From the NCBI RefSeq assembly GCF_040675875.1, contig NZ_JBEGII010000001.1, forward strand, positions 2,666,001 through 2,730,000: a stretch of 64,000 bases of DNA. Reading direction: 5' to 3'. The position numbers and the translations under genes are program-made. Under the pieces are notes generated by a model that saw nothing but the letters and a program-made list of their open reading frames with translations, was not told the origin of the DNA and did not search any database. Within the stretch, counting starts at the first letter, position 1, and every line of letters starts with the position of its first letter. Positions 7,541 to 15,552 of the stretch are shown piece after piece. This DNA comes from Microbacterium sp. LWO12-1.2. GTDB lineage: Bacteria > Actinomycetota > Actinomycetes > Actinomycetales > Microbacteriaceae.

Positions 7541-8586
7541 GGGACCCGGTGCAGCCATGCGTCGGTGGCGAACTTCGACTCCACGAGTGCCTCCGCGGCG
7601 GCGTACTCCTCGACGCTGATCGCCCCGGTCTCGGCATCGGTGAGCGAGCGGAAGGTGCCGATGAACCGGTCGATGATCTCGGCACGCGTGAGTCCGGTCT
7701 GGCTGCGCAGCGGATCGACCCGCTTGGCCGCAGACGTGGTGCCCTTGTCGCTCAGCTTCTCGCGCCCGATGCGCAGCACCTCGGTCATCATCTGACCGTC
7801 GATGTCGTACGACAGCGTCGCGTGGTGCAGCACTCCCCCGTTCGCGAGGCGCTTCTGCGCTGCGCCACCGATCTTGCCGGTGGGGCTCGCGATGTCGTTC
7901 AGCGGCTGGTAGACCGCGTCGATCCCGAGGGAGCGCAGCGCCTGCAGCACCCAGTCGTCGAGGAAGGCGTAGGAGTCGGCGAAGGTCATGCCGGCCACCA
8001 GCGACGCCGGCACGTACAACGAGTACGTGATGATCTGGCCCGCGGCCATGAGCATCGCCCCGCCACCGGAGATCCGGCGCACGACGTCGAATCCGTGACG
8101 GGCGGCGCCCTCCGGGTCGACCTCGTTGCGGTACGACTGGAAGGACCCGATGACCACGGCGGACTCGTCCCATTCCCAGATGCGCAGGGTGGGGCGGCGG
8201 CGACCCTCGCCCACGCGGGCGGTGAGCACCTCGTCGAGCGCGAGGTTCATGCGGGGCGAGACGGCCTTGTCGTGCACGATCTCCCAGTCGAAGTCGCGCC
8301 AGCCCGGTGCGGTCACGAGCGCGCGGCGCACGGCCGTGCCGACCGCATCCGGGGTGAATCCGAGCAGCTGCGCGCCCGCGGGCAGCGCCTCGCGCACGGC
8401 AGCGGCGATCGCGGTGGCATCCGTCTCGACCGGCAGCCCCGTCACCGCGGCGTTGATGTCTTCGAGCGCGGAGTCCGGTTCGAGGAAGAAGTCGCCGGCG
8501 AGGCGGAATCGCGCGATCCTGCCGTCCTCGACATCCAGGTCGACGACGACGAGCTTTCCCCCTGGGACCTTGTATTCACCGTGCAC
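7537..8586 (-). CDS. lplA: lipoate-protein ligase with N-terminal accessory domain
   Basis: This 349-residue enzyme attaches lipoate to 2-oxoacid dehydrogenase or glycine-cleavage lipoyl domains. Residues about 1-95 (EYKVPGGKLVVVDLDVEDGR, GDFFLEPDSALEDI) match the small LplB-like/accessory domain that in E. coli LplA is C-terminal and in Thermoplasma is a separate protein. Residues about 105-345 form the ligase domain with VVRRISGGGAML (the RRxxGGG lipoyl-AMP loop) and GKIGGAAQKR containing the catalytic Lys. The start is GTG at 8586; TAAGCT (8593-8598 on the minus strand) ends 6 nt before it, so the transcript is probably leaderless. It overlaps the methyltransferase by 4 bp. Confidence 0.88.
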   Translation of the reverse strand: MHGEYKVPGGKLVVVDLDVEDGRIARFRLAGDFFLEPDSALEDINAAVTGLPVETDATAIAAAVREALPAGAQLLGFTPDAVGTAVRRALVTAPGWRDFDWEIVHDKAVSPRMNLALDEVLTARVGEGRRRPTLRIWEWDESAVVIGSFQSYRNEVDPEGAARHGFDVVRRISGGGAMLMAAGQIITYSLYVPASLVAGMTFADSYAFLDDWVLQALRSLGIDAVYQPLNDIASPTGKIGGAAQKRLANGGVLHHATLSYDIDGQMMTEVLRIGREKLSDKGTTSAAKRVDPLRSQTGLTRAEIIDRFIGTFRSLTDAETGAISVEEYAAAEALVESKFATDAWLHRVP

Positions 8587-8630
8587 GGTTCCAGCTTAAG
8601 TCCGCGCGGCCCCGGTGGCCCGGTCCGGCG

Positions 8631-9368
8631 TCAGCGTCCCAGCACCACGGCACGCTCTCCGGCACGGATCGGCACCGTGTAGCGGTTGCCCTCCGGGGGT
8701 AGCGGGCACACGAACTGGTCGGAGAACGCGCACGGCGGCAGGTATGCGCGGTTGAAGTCGACCACCGCGGTGCCGTCGGCCGCGGGCTCGTCGACGGGCA
8801 GGAACCGGAACCGATAGGTCTCACGCCCGTTGGTCCCGTCTCCGAACACGGCGCTCAGCGCGCCCTGCGCGTTGCGAGTGACCGTCAGGTCATACTCCTT
8901 CTCGCGCAGGGTGAAGCGCAGGCGTCCGGCGAGCGGAGACTCGTGCGTCGCACCGTCGACCGTGGTGATCGTGACCTGCTCGTGAGGCGTCGGCTCGAAG
9001 TTCGCGGCCACCCGCCAGGCCCGGTCGGGTCGATAGGCGTCGATGCCGCTGAACCGCTCCCGCTCCAACCGGCCGGGATTGTAGACACGCAGCGCGACGG
9101 TGCCGTTGCGCGTGAACCGTCGCAGCTCCCGCCTGCCGAGTCGCAGCGTCTGCACTCCGTGCAGAGCCACGCTCTCGCCGGCCTGCCCGAGGTCGGTGCC
9201 TCGGATGCCGCCGTCCGCAGTGAGCGCCCAGAGCCCGGGGATGCCGTCGACGGCGGCCGGCTCGGTGATGAGCCAGTTGGTCGACTCGAGCGCCGCTGGT
9301 CCGTACTCCGCGCCCGCATAGCGCTCACGCGATGCGTGCCAGTCCTGCCAGTCCTTCTCGAAACTCAT
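8631..9368 (-). CDS. DUF1684-family protein
   Basis: This 245-residue protein matches the DUF1684 family, best recognised at its C-terminus: DFNRAYLPPCAFSDQFVCPLPP then NRYTVPIRAGE. The N-terminus (MSFEKDWQDWHASRE) matches the family's FxxxWxxWHxxR opening. No signal peptide or membrane segment is visible, so it is probably cytoplasmic. I chose the ATG at 9368 because GGGAGGG lies 8 nt upstream; an in-frame extension to 9413 has no support. The biochemical function of the family is not known to me. It is co-oriented with lplA 44 bp downstream. Confidence 0.85.
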   Translation of the reverse strand: MSFEKDWQDWHASRERYAGAEYGPAALESTNWLITEPAAVDGIPGLWALTADGGIRGTDLGQAGESVALHGVQTLRLGRRELRRFTRNGTVALRVYNPGRLERERFSGIDAYRPDRAWRVAANFEPTPHEQVTITTVDGATHESPLAGRLRFTLREKEYDLTVTRNAQGALSAVFGDGTNGRETYRFRFLPVDEPAADGTAVVDFNRAYLPPCAFSDQFVCPLPPEGNRYTVPIRAGERAVVLGR

Positions 9369-9543
9369 CGCAGCAGTTCCCTCCCCTGCGAGGGCACCGC
9401 TGGGGGACCTCACCTCGCTCGTCCGCGGAATGATGCCCTGAATCTATGCGGCGGCCGAGCGCGGCTTCGAGGAGCGCGTCATGCGGCTTCACCGGCTGTC
9501 ATCCGCGTTCATCGTGCGTAACACGGCGACGCCGAAAACCGGA

Positions 9544-10410
9544 TCAGTCGCGCGGCGGGAAGTGCTTGTCGAGCCAGGAGAGCACGTCGGCGCGCACCTC
9601 GCCCTGCTGCAGTTCGTTGAAGATCTCGTGCCGCGCATCCGGGTAGACCAGCGTCGTGACATCCGTGAAGCCGGAACGGGTGCGGTACTCCTCGGCCAGC
9701 TTGTGCACGCTGCGGGGTCCGCCGACCGGGTCGTCGCGTCCGACCATGAGCAGCAGCGGGATGTCGTGCCCCTTCGCCGCGAGGGCTTTCGCCGGGCGTC
9801 CGTAGAGCTTCGCGGCCTCGACAGGGCCGAACAGCTTGAGCAGCGGCACGTCGGTGGTCAGCGGGTCGTTCTCGAAGGAATCCCACACCGCGGGGTCGCG
9901 GCTGAGCCACTCGAACCCGGTCGCGTCCGGACCCGCCCATCGGGCGTTCAGAGGTGCCGCGTTCAGCGATCCGGGCATGCGCAGCGCCGAGCCGGAGAGG
10001 ATGACGGCGTCCCAGGCCTCGGGGTGGTCGTTCACGAGCATCTGCGCGAGGAAGGATCCCCACGAGTGACCGAGCAGCACGAGCGGCAGCTCGGGGTTCT
10101 CGTCGCGGATGATGCCGGTCAGCTGCCACACGGCGTCCTCCGCCGCGCGCAGCCCGCCCTTGCCGAGACGGCCGAGCCCTGCCGGGCCCTCATGCTGGCG
10201 GATGCCGGTGCGCCCGTGCCCGCGGTGGTCATCGGCGTAGACCATGAAGCCCGCACCGGTGAGCGCGGCGATCAGCGCGCCGTAGCGTCCCGCATGCTCG
10301 CCGACGCCGTGCAGCAGCTGCACGACTCCGCGCGGCATGCCCTCCGCCGAGTGGACGTCATAGACGATGGCGATGCCGTGGGCATCCGTGAACTCTCGCG
10401 TATCCGTCAC
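9544..10410 (-). CDS. alpha/beta hydrolase, monoacylglycerol-lipase-like
   Basis: This 288-residue serine hydrolase has the alpha/beta fold (Hydrolase_4). The oxyanion region is VVQLLHGVGEHAGRY (about residue 30), the nucleophile elbow is GHSWGS (about residue 115), the acid is in VGRDDPVGG and the catalytic His in PDARHEIFNE near residue 260. The HGxGEHxxRY pattern and length are typical of monoglyceride lipases and lysophospholipases. No signal peptide is present. Translation starts at GTG 10410, with TAGGCT ending 6 nt before it, so a leaderless transcript is likely. The 175-bp gap between this gene's stop and the DUF1684 start holds no gene I can support. Confidence 0.87.
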   Translation of the reverse strand: MTDTREFTDAHGIAIVYDVHSAEGMPRGVVQLLHGVGEHAGRYGALIAALTGAGFMVYADDHRGHGRTGIRQHEGPAGLGRLGKGGLRAAEDAVWQLTGIIRDENPELPLVLLGHSWGSFLAQMLVNDHPEAWDAVILSGSALRMPGSLNAAPLNARWAGPDATGFEWLSRDPAVWDSFENDPLTTDVPLLKLFGPVEAAKLYGRPAKALAAKGHDIPLLLMVGRDDPVGGPRSVHKLAEEYRTRSGFTDVTTLVYPDARHEIFNELQQGEVRADVLSWLDKHFPPRD

Positions 10411-10442
10411 GCTGAGAGCCTACCCATGGCGGCGAGGACCGG

Positions 10443-11180
10443 CTACAGGCCGAGCGCTGCCCGCACCCCGAGGGCGATGTCGCGATCCGTGACCTCGTAG
10501 CCACCGACGCCGTCGGATGCCGACCCCATGCGCACCCCGCCGTCTTCGCGCACCGCGCGCTTGGCCGAGAAGTGCAGGGCGTCGACGCCGATCGCGGCGA
10601 GCGCCGGCGCGGTGGCGGCATCCACGCCGCTGCCGGCCATGATCTCGATCTCGCCCTCGGCTGCGGCGACGAGGGCGCGCAGCATGTCGATGCCGTCGAT
10701 GGCTGCGGAGGCACCGCCCGAGGTGAGCACACGTCGCAGTCCGAGGCTCCGCGCGGCCGAGAGCGTGGCCACCGGGTCGGCGGTCACGTCGATGGCGCGG
10801 TGCAGGGTCACCGATGCTCCCCCGGCGGCGTCGCGCAGGCGGGTCATCGCATCGATGTCGAGGCGCCCCTCGTCATCGAGCGTGCCGATGACGACCCCGG
10901 TGGCGCCGGAGGCGAGCGCCAGGCGCACGTCGCGCTCGGCGACGGCGAGCTCGTCGGCGTCGTAGTGGAACCCTCCGGCGCGCGGCCGGATCAGCACGTG
11001 CACCTCGGGGCCGGTGTCACCGGCGGTCTCGACCGCGAGTTCCACCGCCGCCTGCGACGGAGTGAGCCCGCCCAGCGCGAGGGCGGTGGCGAGCTCGACG
11101 CGCGCGGCGCCGACCTCCGTGGCGATGCGCACACCGGCGGGGTCCTGTACGGCGAGTTCCATGGCGAGAGTTCGGGTCAC
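10443..11180 (-). CDS. cutC: CutC-family protein
   Basis: This 245-residue TIM-barrel protein belongs to the CutC family, historically linked to copper homeostasis, though the enzymatic function is unsettled. Typical blocks are EVHVLIRPRAGGFHYDADEL, GATGVVIGTLDDEGRLD, VTLHRAIDV and RVLTSGGASAA. It begins with GTG at 11180; CAGAAT on the minus strand ends 6 nt before that codon, and GGAGG overlaps the gap, so either leaderless or SD-led initiation is possible. It is divergent from the MarR gene with 82 bp between them and is followed 32 bp later by the hydrolase. Confidence 0.9.
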   Translation of the reverse strand: MTRTLAMELAVQDPAGVRIATEVGAARVELATALALGGLTPSQAAVELAVETAGDTGPEVHVLIRPRAGGFHYDADELAVAERDVRLALASGATGVVIGTLDDEGRLDIDAMTRLRDAAGGASVTLHRAIDVTADPVATLSAARSLGLRRVLTSGGASAAIDGIDMLRALVAAAEGEIEIMAGSGVDAATAPALAAIGVDALHFSAKRAVREDGGVRMGSASDGVGGYEVTDRDIALGVRAALGL

Positions 11181-11242
11181 GCCTCCATTCTGCCGGGTGC
11201 GCGCGGCGGCGACGGCATAGGCCCTTCCGCCTTCTCAAAAGA

Positions 11243-11259
11243 TTAGATAGGCTATCTAA
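11243..11259. promoter_or_regulatory. MarR-type palindromic operator
   Basis: TTAGATAG-G-CTATCTAA is a perfect 17-bp palindrome ending 3 bp before the MarR-gene ATG at 11263, in an AT-rich patch of otherwise GC-rich DNA. Size and position are those of a MarR dimer site. It should autoregulate the MarR-MFS operon; whether it reaches the divergent cutC promoter is unclear. Confidence 0.7.
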
Positions 11260-11262
11260 GTA

Positions 11263-11703
11263 ATGTCTGCGTCTGAAGAATCCCTCCACCTCACCGCCAC
11301 AGACCTGCGCATGGCCACCTTCCGCTTGGCCCGCCGGCTCCGGTGCGCCCGCGCCGCCGACTCCATGAGCGACGCGCAGCTCGCCGTGCTCGCGACCCTG
11401 CGGATGCACGGCCGCCGCACGATCTCCGCCCTCGCCGAGCACGAGCGCGTGACAGCACCCTCGATGACGAGCACGGTCGACGGGCTCGAGAAGCAGGGGT
11501 TCGTGGTGCGCACGCCCGACGAGGACGACCGCCGCCGCGTGCAGGTCGACATCACCGCGGCCGGAACCGAGATCGTGGTCGAGACCATCCGCCGCCGCGA
11601 CGAGCTGCTCGCCGACATGCTCCGCGAGCTCGACTACACCGAGGACGAGCTCGCGACGCTCCGCGCGGCGAGCGAGCTGATGCGGCGGGTGACCGACCGA
11701 TGA
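11263..11703 (+). CDS. MarR-family transcriptional regulator
   Basis: This 146-residue winged-helix protein has the MarR layout: a dimerisation helix, the recognition region ISALAEHERVTAPSMTSTVDGLEKQGFVVR (about residues 53-82) and the wing TPDEDDRRRVQVDIT. It overlaps the following MFS exporter by 4 bp (ATGA), the classic arrangement of a drug-responsive repressor with its efflux pump. A 17-bp palindrome lies directly before the start codon and leaves almost no room for a Shine-Dalgarno sequence. The inducing compound cannot be inferred. Confidence 0.93.
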   Translation: MSASEESLHLTATDLRMATFRLARRLRCARAADSMSDAQLAVLATLRMHGRRTISALAEHERVTAPSMTSTVDGLEKQGFVVRTPDEDDRRRVQVDITAAGTEIVVETIRRRDELLADMLRELDYTEDELATLRAASELMRRVTDR

Positions 11704-13037
11704 GCGCCATGTTCCGTTCGTTCGCGAACATCAACTACCGCATCTGGTTCGCCGGGGCTCTGGTCTCCAACGTCGGCGGGTGGATGCAGGCGACCGCCCA
11801 GGACTGGGTCGTGCTCACCGAGCTGACCGACAACGACGCGACAGCCATGGGCGTGACGATGGCGCTGCAGTTCGGTCCGCCGCTCGTGCTCGTCAGTCTC
11901 ACCGGCTGGGTGGCCGACCGGTTCGAGCGCCGCCGCATCCTGCTCACGACGCAGACCGCACTGCTCGGTCTCGCGATCGCCGTGGGTGTGCTGCTGCTCA
12001 ACGGCCTGATGACGCTGCCGATGATGTTCTGCTTCGCGCTCGGCTTCGGCGTCGTGAACGCCTTCGATGCACCCGCACGCCAGGCGTTTGTGTCCGACAT
12101 GGTCTCCACGGGCGACACCTCCAACGCGGTCGCACTGAACTCGGCATCCTTCAACCTGGCCCGCATGATCGGACCGGCCGTCGGCGGGCTGCTGATCGTG
12201 GCGATCGGCTCCGGCTGGGTGTTCATCGTCAATGCGGCCACGTTCCTCGCGATGATCCTGGCCCTGGCGATGCTGCGCACGAGCCTGCTCGCCCCCCGCC
12301 CCAAGCACCGCAACCGTGGCGGTCTCGCCGCCGGCTTCCGCTACGTCTGGGGGCGCAGCGACCTGCGTGTCGTGTTCGTGACGGTGTTCCTGATCGGGGC
12401 CTTCGGCATGAACTTCCCGATCTTCGCCTCGACCATGGCGATCGAGTTCGGCTCCGGCGCGGACGGGTACGGCGTGCTCAGCTCGATCCTCGCGATCGGC
12501 TCGCTGGCCGGCGCCCTGCTGGCCGCACGCCGCGACCGCGCCAGGGTGCGCGTCGTGATCTTCGCGGCCGGCGGATTCGGCATCGCCGCCTTCGTGTCGT
12601 CCGCGATGCCGAGCTACGCCGCGTACGCCGTGACCCTGATGTTCACCGGCTTCATGATCGTGACCCTGCTGACGACGGCCAACGGCTACGTGCAGATGAC
12701 CACAGACCCCGCGCTCCGGGGCCGCGTACTCGCCCTCTACATGGCCGTGATCATGGGCTCGACACCGGTCGGGGCCCCGATCGCCGGATGGGTGGCCGAC
12801 GCATTCGGCCCCCGCGCCGCGATCATGCTCGGCGGGACGGCGGGTCTCATCGCCTGCGCGATCGGCGCGATCTGGGTGTTCACCTCCGGTCGGCTGCACC
12901 GCGACGAGAACCGCCGGTTCCTGCTCACCCTCGACGAGACGCGGCCGCTCAGCATCATCGACGAGGTCGACCCGGTGGAGTTCAGCGACGAGGCGGCCGT
13001 GACCACCCCGATCCGCTCCGCACGGCCGAAGGACTGA
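11700..13037 (+). CDS. MFS exporter (EntS-like, MFS_3)
   Basis: This 445-residue membrane protein has about 12 predicted helices. The N-terminus FRSFANINYRIWFAGALVSNVGGWMQATAQDW is highly typical of the MFS_3/EntS family of exporters; the helix 2-3 loop GWVADRFERRRIL and the mid-protein AFDAPARQAFVSDMV also fit. The C-terminal tail of about 50 residues is hydrophilic. The gene overlaps the MarR gene by 4 bp and ends 32 bp before the BCCT gene. Export of an antimicrobial or metabolite under MarR control is the likely job; the substrate is unknown. Confidence 0.9.
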   Translation: MSAMFRSFANINYRIWFAGALVSNVGGWMQATAQDWVVLTELTDNDATAMGVTMALQFGPPLVLVSLTGWVADRFERRRILLTTQTALLGLAIAVGVLLLNGLMTLPMMFCFALGFGVVNAFDAPARQAFVSDMVSTGDTSNAVALNSASFNLARMIGPAVGGLLIVAIGSGWVFIVNAATFLAMILALAMLRTSLLAPRPKHRNRGGLAAGFRYVWGRSDLRVVFVTVFLIGAFGMNFPIFASTMAIEFGSGADGYGVLSSILAIGSLAGALLAARRDRARVRVVIFAAGGFGIAAFVSSAMPSYAAYAVTLMFTGFMIVTLLTTANGYVQMTTDPALRGRVLALYMAVIMGSTPVGAPIAGWVADAFGPRAAIMLGGTAGLIACAIGAIWVFTSGRLHRDENRRFLLTLDETRPLSIIDEVDPVEFSDEAAVTTPIRSARPKD

Positions 13038-13069
13038 CCGCCGGAGCGTCAGCGATATACCGTTGAGGG

Positions 13070-14980
13070 ATGAGCGGACCGGAGAGCACGCCCCAGCCGT
13101 CGGAGACCACACCCTCGGATCCGGTCTCCACCGACACCGCGGAAGGCGCAGCGGCCCGCCGTGCACTGCCACCCTTGCAGCGCTGGGTGTTCTGGCCCGC
13201 AACGGTGATCATCGTCGCCTTCGTCGCGTTCACGCTCGCCGCCCCGCATCTCGCCGAGGCCATGTTCGGCGCGATCCAGACGACGATCGTGAACGCCTTC
13301 AACTGGTACTACGTGCTGATCGCCGCGTTCTTCGTGGCCTTCAGCCTCTACCTGGGCTTCAGCCGCTTCGGCGACATCAAGCTCGGCCGGGATGACGATG
13401 AGCCGGAGTTCTCGCTCATGTCGTGGTTCTCGCTGCTGTTCGCCGCCGGCATGGGCATCGGCCTGGTGTTCTACGGCGTGAGCGAGCCCCTCACGCACTT
13501 CGCGACGCCGCGGCCGGGCGTCACCGGCACGCCCGAGCAGCTCGCGCAGGCCGCACTCGGCCAGACCTACCTGCACTGGGGCGTGCACGCCTGGTCGATC
13601 TACGTCGTGATCGGTCTCGCGCTCGCCTACGCCATCCATCGCCGCAAGCGCCCGATCTCGATCCGCTGGACCCTGGAGCCGCTGCTCGGAAAGCGCGTCG
13701 AAGGAGGGTGGGGACACGCGATCGACGTGATCGCCCTGGTCGGCACGCTGTTCGGCGTCGCGACCTCGCTCGGTCTCGGCGTGATCCAGATCAGCGCCGG
13801 CCTCAGCGCCGCAGGGCTCGCGAAGCCCGACGAGACCACGCAGGTCATCATCATCCTGATCATCTCGGTCTTCGTACTGATGTCGGTGCTGTCCGGCGTC
13901 ACCAAGGGCATGAAGTGGCTGTCGAACGCCAACCTCATCATGGCCGGGCTGCTCGTGCTCTATCTGCTGGCCGTCGGTCCGACCGAGTTCCTGCTCCGCG
14001 AGTTCGTGCAGTCGATCGGCTACTACGTGCAGAACTTCGTGAGCCTGTCGTTCAACGTCAGCGCGTTCCAGGGAACCGCCGGCGAGGAGTGGCAGGCGCA
14101 GTGGACCTCGTTCTACTGGGGCTGGTGGATCTCGTGGGCGCCGTTCGTCGGCATCTTCATCGCCCGCATCTCCAAGGGCCGCACGGTGCGCGAGTTCGTC
14201 ACCGGTGTCATCCTGGTGCCGACCCTGCTCGGCATCCTGTGGTTCGCAGTGCTGGGCGGATCCGCACTCGCGCTCGAGCTGCAGTCCCCCGGCACGCTCA
14301 CGGGCCCCGACGGCACGGTCGACGTGCAGGGCGCGCTGTTCGAACTGCTCGCCCACGTCCCCGGCACCACGGTCGTGACGCTCGGCGCCCTGCTGCTGAT
14401 CACGATCTTCTTCGTGACCTCTGCCGACTCCGGCGCTCTCGTGATGGGCATGATCGCCACCGGAGGACAGCAGAACCCGAAGCGCTGGATCCGCACCTTC
14501 TTCGTGGTCGTCACCGCGGCACTCGCGATCGCGCTGCTGCTGGCGGGCGGCCTCACCGCGCTGCAGACCGCCGCGATCACGATCGCGCTGCCGTTCAGCG
14601 TCGTACTGCTGTTGATCTGCTGGTCGACGGTCGTCGCCTTCACGCGCGAGCGGCGCGCCTACGCCCGAGCGGAGCGCGCGCAGCTGATCGACAAGATCGG
14701 CGACTACTACGGTCTCGAGGTGGAGTCCCGCGATGAGCGTGGGGTGCTGGGTGCCCAGCCGCGGTGGATGCGCTCGCTGCAGCGCAGGCTCGGACTGCCG
14801 GTCGCACCGACCACGCCGATCCGCATCCCCGCGCAGCTGCTCAGCACCGAATCGAAGGCGGATGCCGGGCCGGCCACGCTCGACGTGGATGACCTGGTGT
14901 CGTCCGACGAGCTCTCGGGGTACGACGATCCGGATGTGCCGTCGCACGGTGAAGACGAGTCGCCCCAGTATCCGCGCTGA
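13070..14980 (+). CDS. BCCT-family transporter (glycine betaine/choline/carnitine type)
   Basis: This 636-residue secondary transporter has 12 membrane helices and long hydrophilic ends. The signature YWGWWISWAPFVG (about residues 346-358) contains the Trp-rich WxWWxSWxPF motif of the BCCT family, and AAGMGIGLVFYGVSEP is the glycine-rich unwound helix. The acidic N-terminal 35 residues and a charged C-terminal extension of about 110 residues resemble the osmosensing tails of BetP. Whether it is osmoregulated or imports choline or betaine as nutrients is not decidable here. TACCGT (13058-13063) ends 6 nt before the ATG, suggesting its own leaderless promoter, although GAGGG also sits just before the start. 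Confidence 0.92.
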   Translation: MSGPESTPQPSETTPSDPVSTDTAEGAAARRALPPLQRWVFWPATVIIVAFVAFTLAAPHLAEAMFGAIQTTIVNAFNWYYVLIAAFFVAFSLYLGFSRFGDIKLGRDDDEPEFSLMSWFSLLFAAGMGIGLVFYGVSEPLTHFATPRPGVTGTPEQLAQAALGQTYLHWGVHAWSIYVVIGLALAYAIHRRKRPISIRWTLEPLLGKRVEGGWGHAIDVIALVGTLFGVATSLGLGVIQISAGLSAAGLAKPDETTQVIIILIISVFVLMSVLSGVTKGMKWLSNANLIMAGLLVLYLLAVGPTEFLLREFVQSIGYYVQNFVSLSFNVSAFQGTAGEEWQAQWTSFYWGWWISWAPFVGIFIARISKGRTVREFVTGVILVPTLLGILWFAVLGGSALALELQSPGTLTGPDGTVDVQGALFELLAHVPGTTVVTLGALLLITIFFVTSADSGALVMGMIATGGQQNPKRWIRTFFVVVTAALAIALLLAGGLTALQTAAITIALPFSVVLLLICWSTVVAFTRERRAYARAERAQLIDKIGDYYGLEVESRDERGVLGAQPRWMRSLQRRLGLPVAPTTPIRIPAQLLSTESKADAGPATLDVDDLVSSDELSGYDDPDVPSHGEDESPQYPR

Positions 14981-15042
14981 CCGCTTTCTGCGCGGTGTCA
15001 AGGGGGTGCTCGGCCCCGGCCTCACGGACGTACGTTCGCGTC

Positions 15043-15378
15043 ATGACTGAGAACACCGACACCACACCGCACCCCCAGGACCCCGCCGAAGGGGCATCCG
15101 ACGTCGACGGCACCGAGGAGCACGACCCGCAGGGCGGCAGCCAGGGCGGCGCGATCCAAGGCGACAGCTCGCACGGCGACTCCCCGCACGGCGCGATCCA
15201 GGGCGACGCGAGCCACGGCCACTCCCCCGACGGCGCCATCCAGGGCGACGCGAGCCGCGACGACGACACCCCGGCTCCGCTCGGCGGTGACGAGACGACC
15301 GAGCAGCAGCTGCAGGCCGACAACCCCGCCGAGGAGGAGACGCTCAAGCTGCTCGACCCCGACAACCCGCCGGCCTGA
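15043..15378 (+). CDS. small acidic repeat protein, unknown function
   Basis: This 111-residue, very hydrophilic, Asp/Glu/Gly/Ser-rich protein has no signal peptide or membrane segment. Residues about 33-75 contain three degenerate copies of the unit GAIQGDxSxG separated by His/Asp-rich spacers (SHGDSPHGAIQGDASHGHSP), so the middle is a low-complexity repeat. The C-terminus (EEETLKLLDPDNPPA) is non-repetitive. It looks intrinsically disordered. The ATG at 15043 is preferred to a GTG at 14995 because TACGTT (15031-15036) ends exactly 6 nt before it, a leaderless pattern seen elsewhere in the window. I do not recognise a family. Confidence 0.7.
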   Translation: MTENTDTTPHPQDPAEGASDVDGTEEHDPQGGSQGGAIQGDSSHGDSPHGAIQGDASHGHSPDGAIQGDASRDDDTPAPLGGDETTEQQLQADNPAEEETLKLLDPDNPPA

Positions 15379-15398
15379 GTCCCTGCGCCGGCCTGCCC

Positions 15399-15448
15399 CC
15401 TGAACCGGCCTTCCTCCTGAACCGGCCTTCCTCCTGAACCGGCCTCCC
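15399..15448. repeat. 17-bp tandem repeat, about 2.8 copies
   Basis: The unit CCTGAACCGGCCTTCCT begins at 15399, 15416 and 15433; the third copy is incomplete. It lies between the stop of the acidic protein and the hairpin at 15466, outside any gene. The core CCGG-centred GAACCGGCC is partly palindromic. No function is evident. Confidence 0.8.
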
Positions 15449-15465
15449 GCTTTTCGGAGAATGTG

Positions 15466-15506
15466 AAGAATCGCGGAGGAATCCTCACGATTCGTCCGCG
15501 ATTCTT
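15466..15506. terminator. hairpin between convergent acidic-protein and rocD genes
   Basis: AAGAATCGCGGA (15466-15477) and TCCGCGATTCTT (15495-15506) are perfect 12-bp inverted arms with a 17-nt loop. The site lies between a plus-strand stop (15378) and a minus-strand stop (15553). There is a short T-rich end on each strand. This is a likely bidirectional terminator. Confidence 0.65.
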
Positions 15507-15552
15507 GATCAGGGCCGAAAAAAGTTCAGCCGCCGGATGCCGGATGCCGGAA

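Noticed and set aside
6491..8173. 560-codon minus-strand frame covering the methyltransferase and beyond
   Set aside because: The N-terminal 200 codons are a shadow of lplA; the methyltransferase itself starts at 7540 or 7558.
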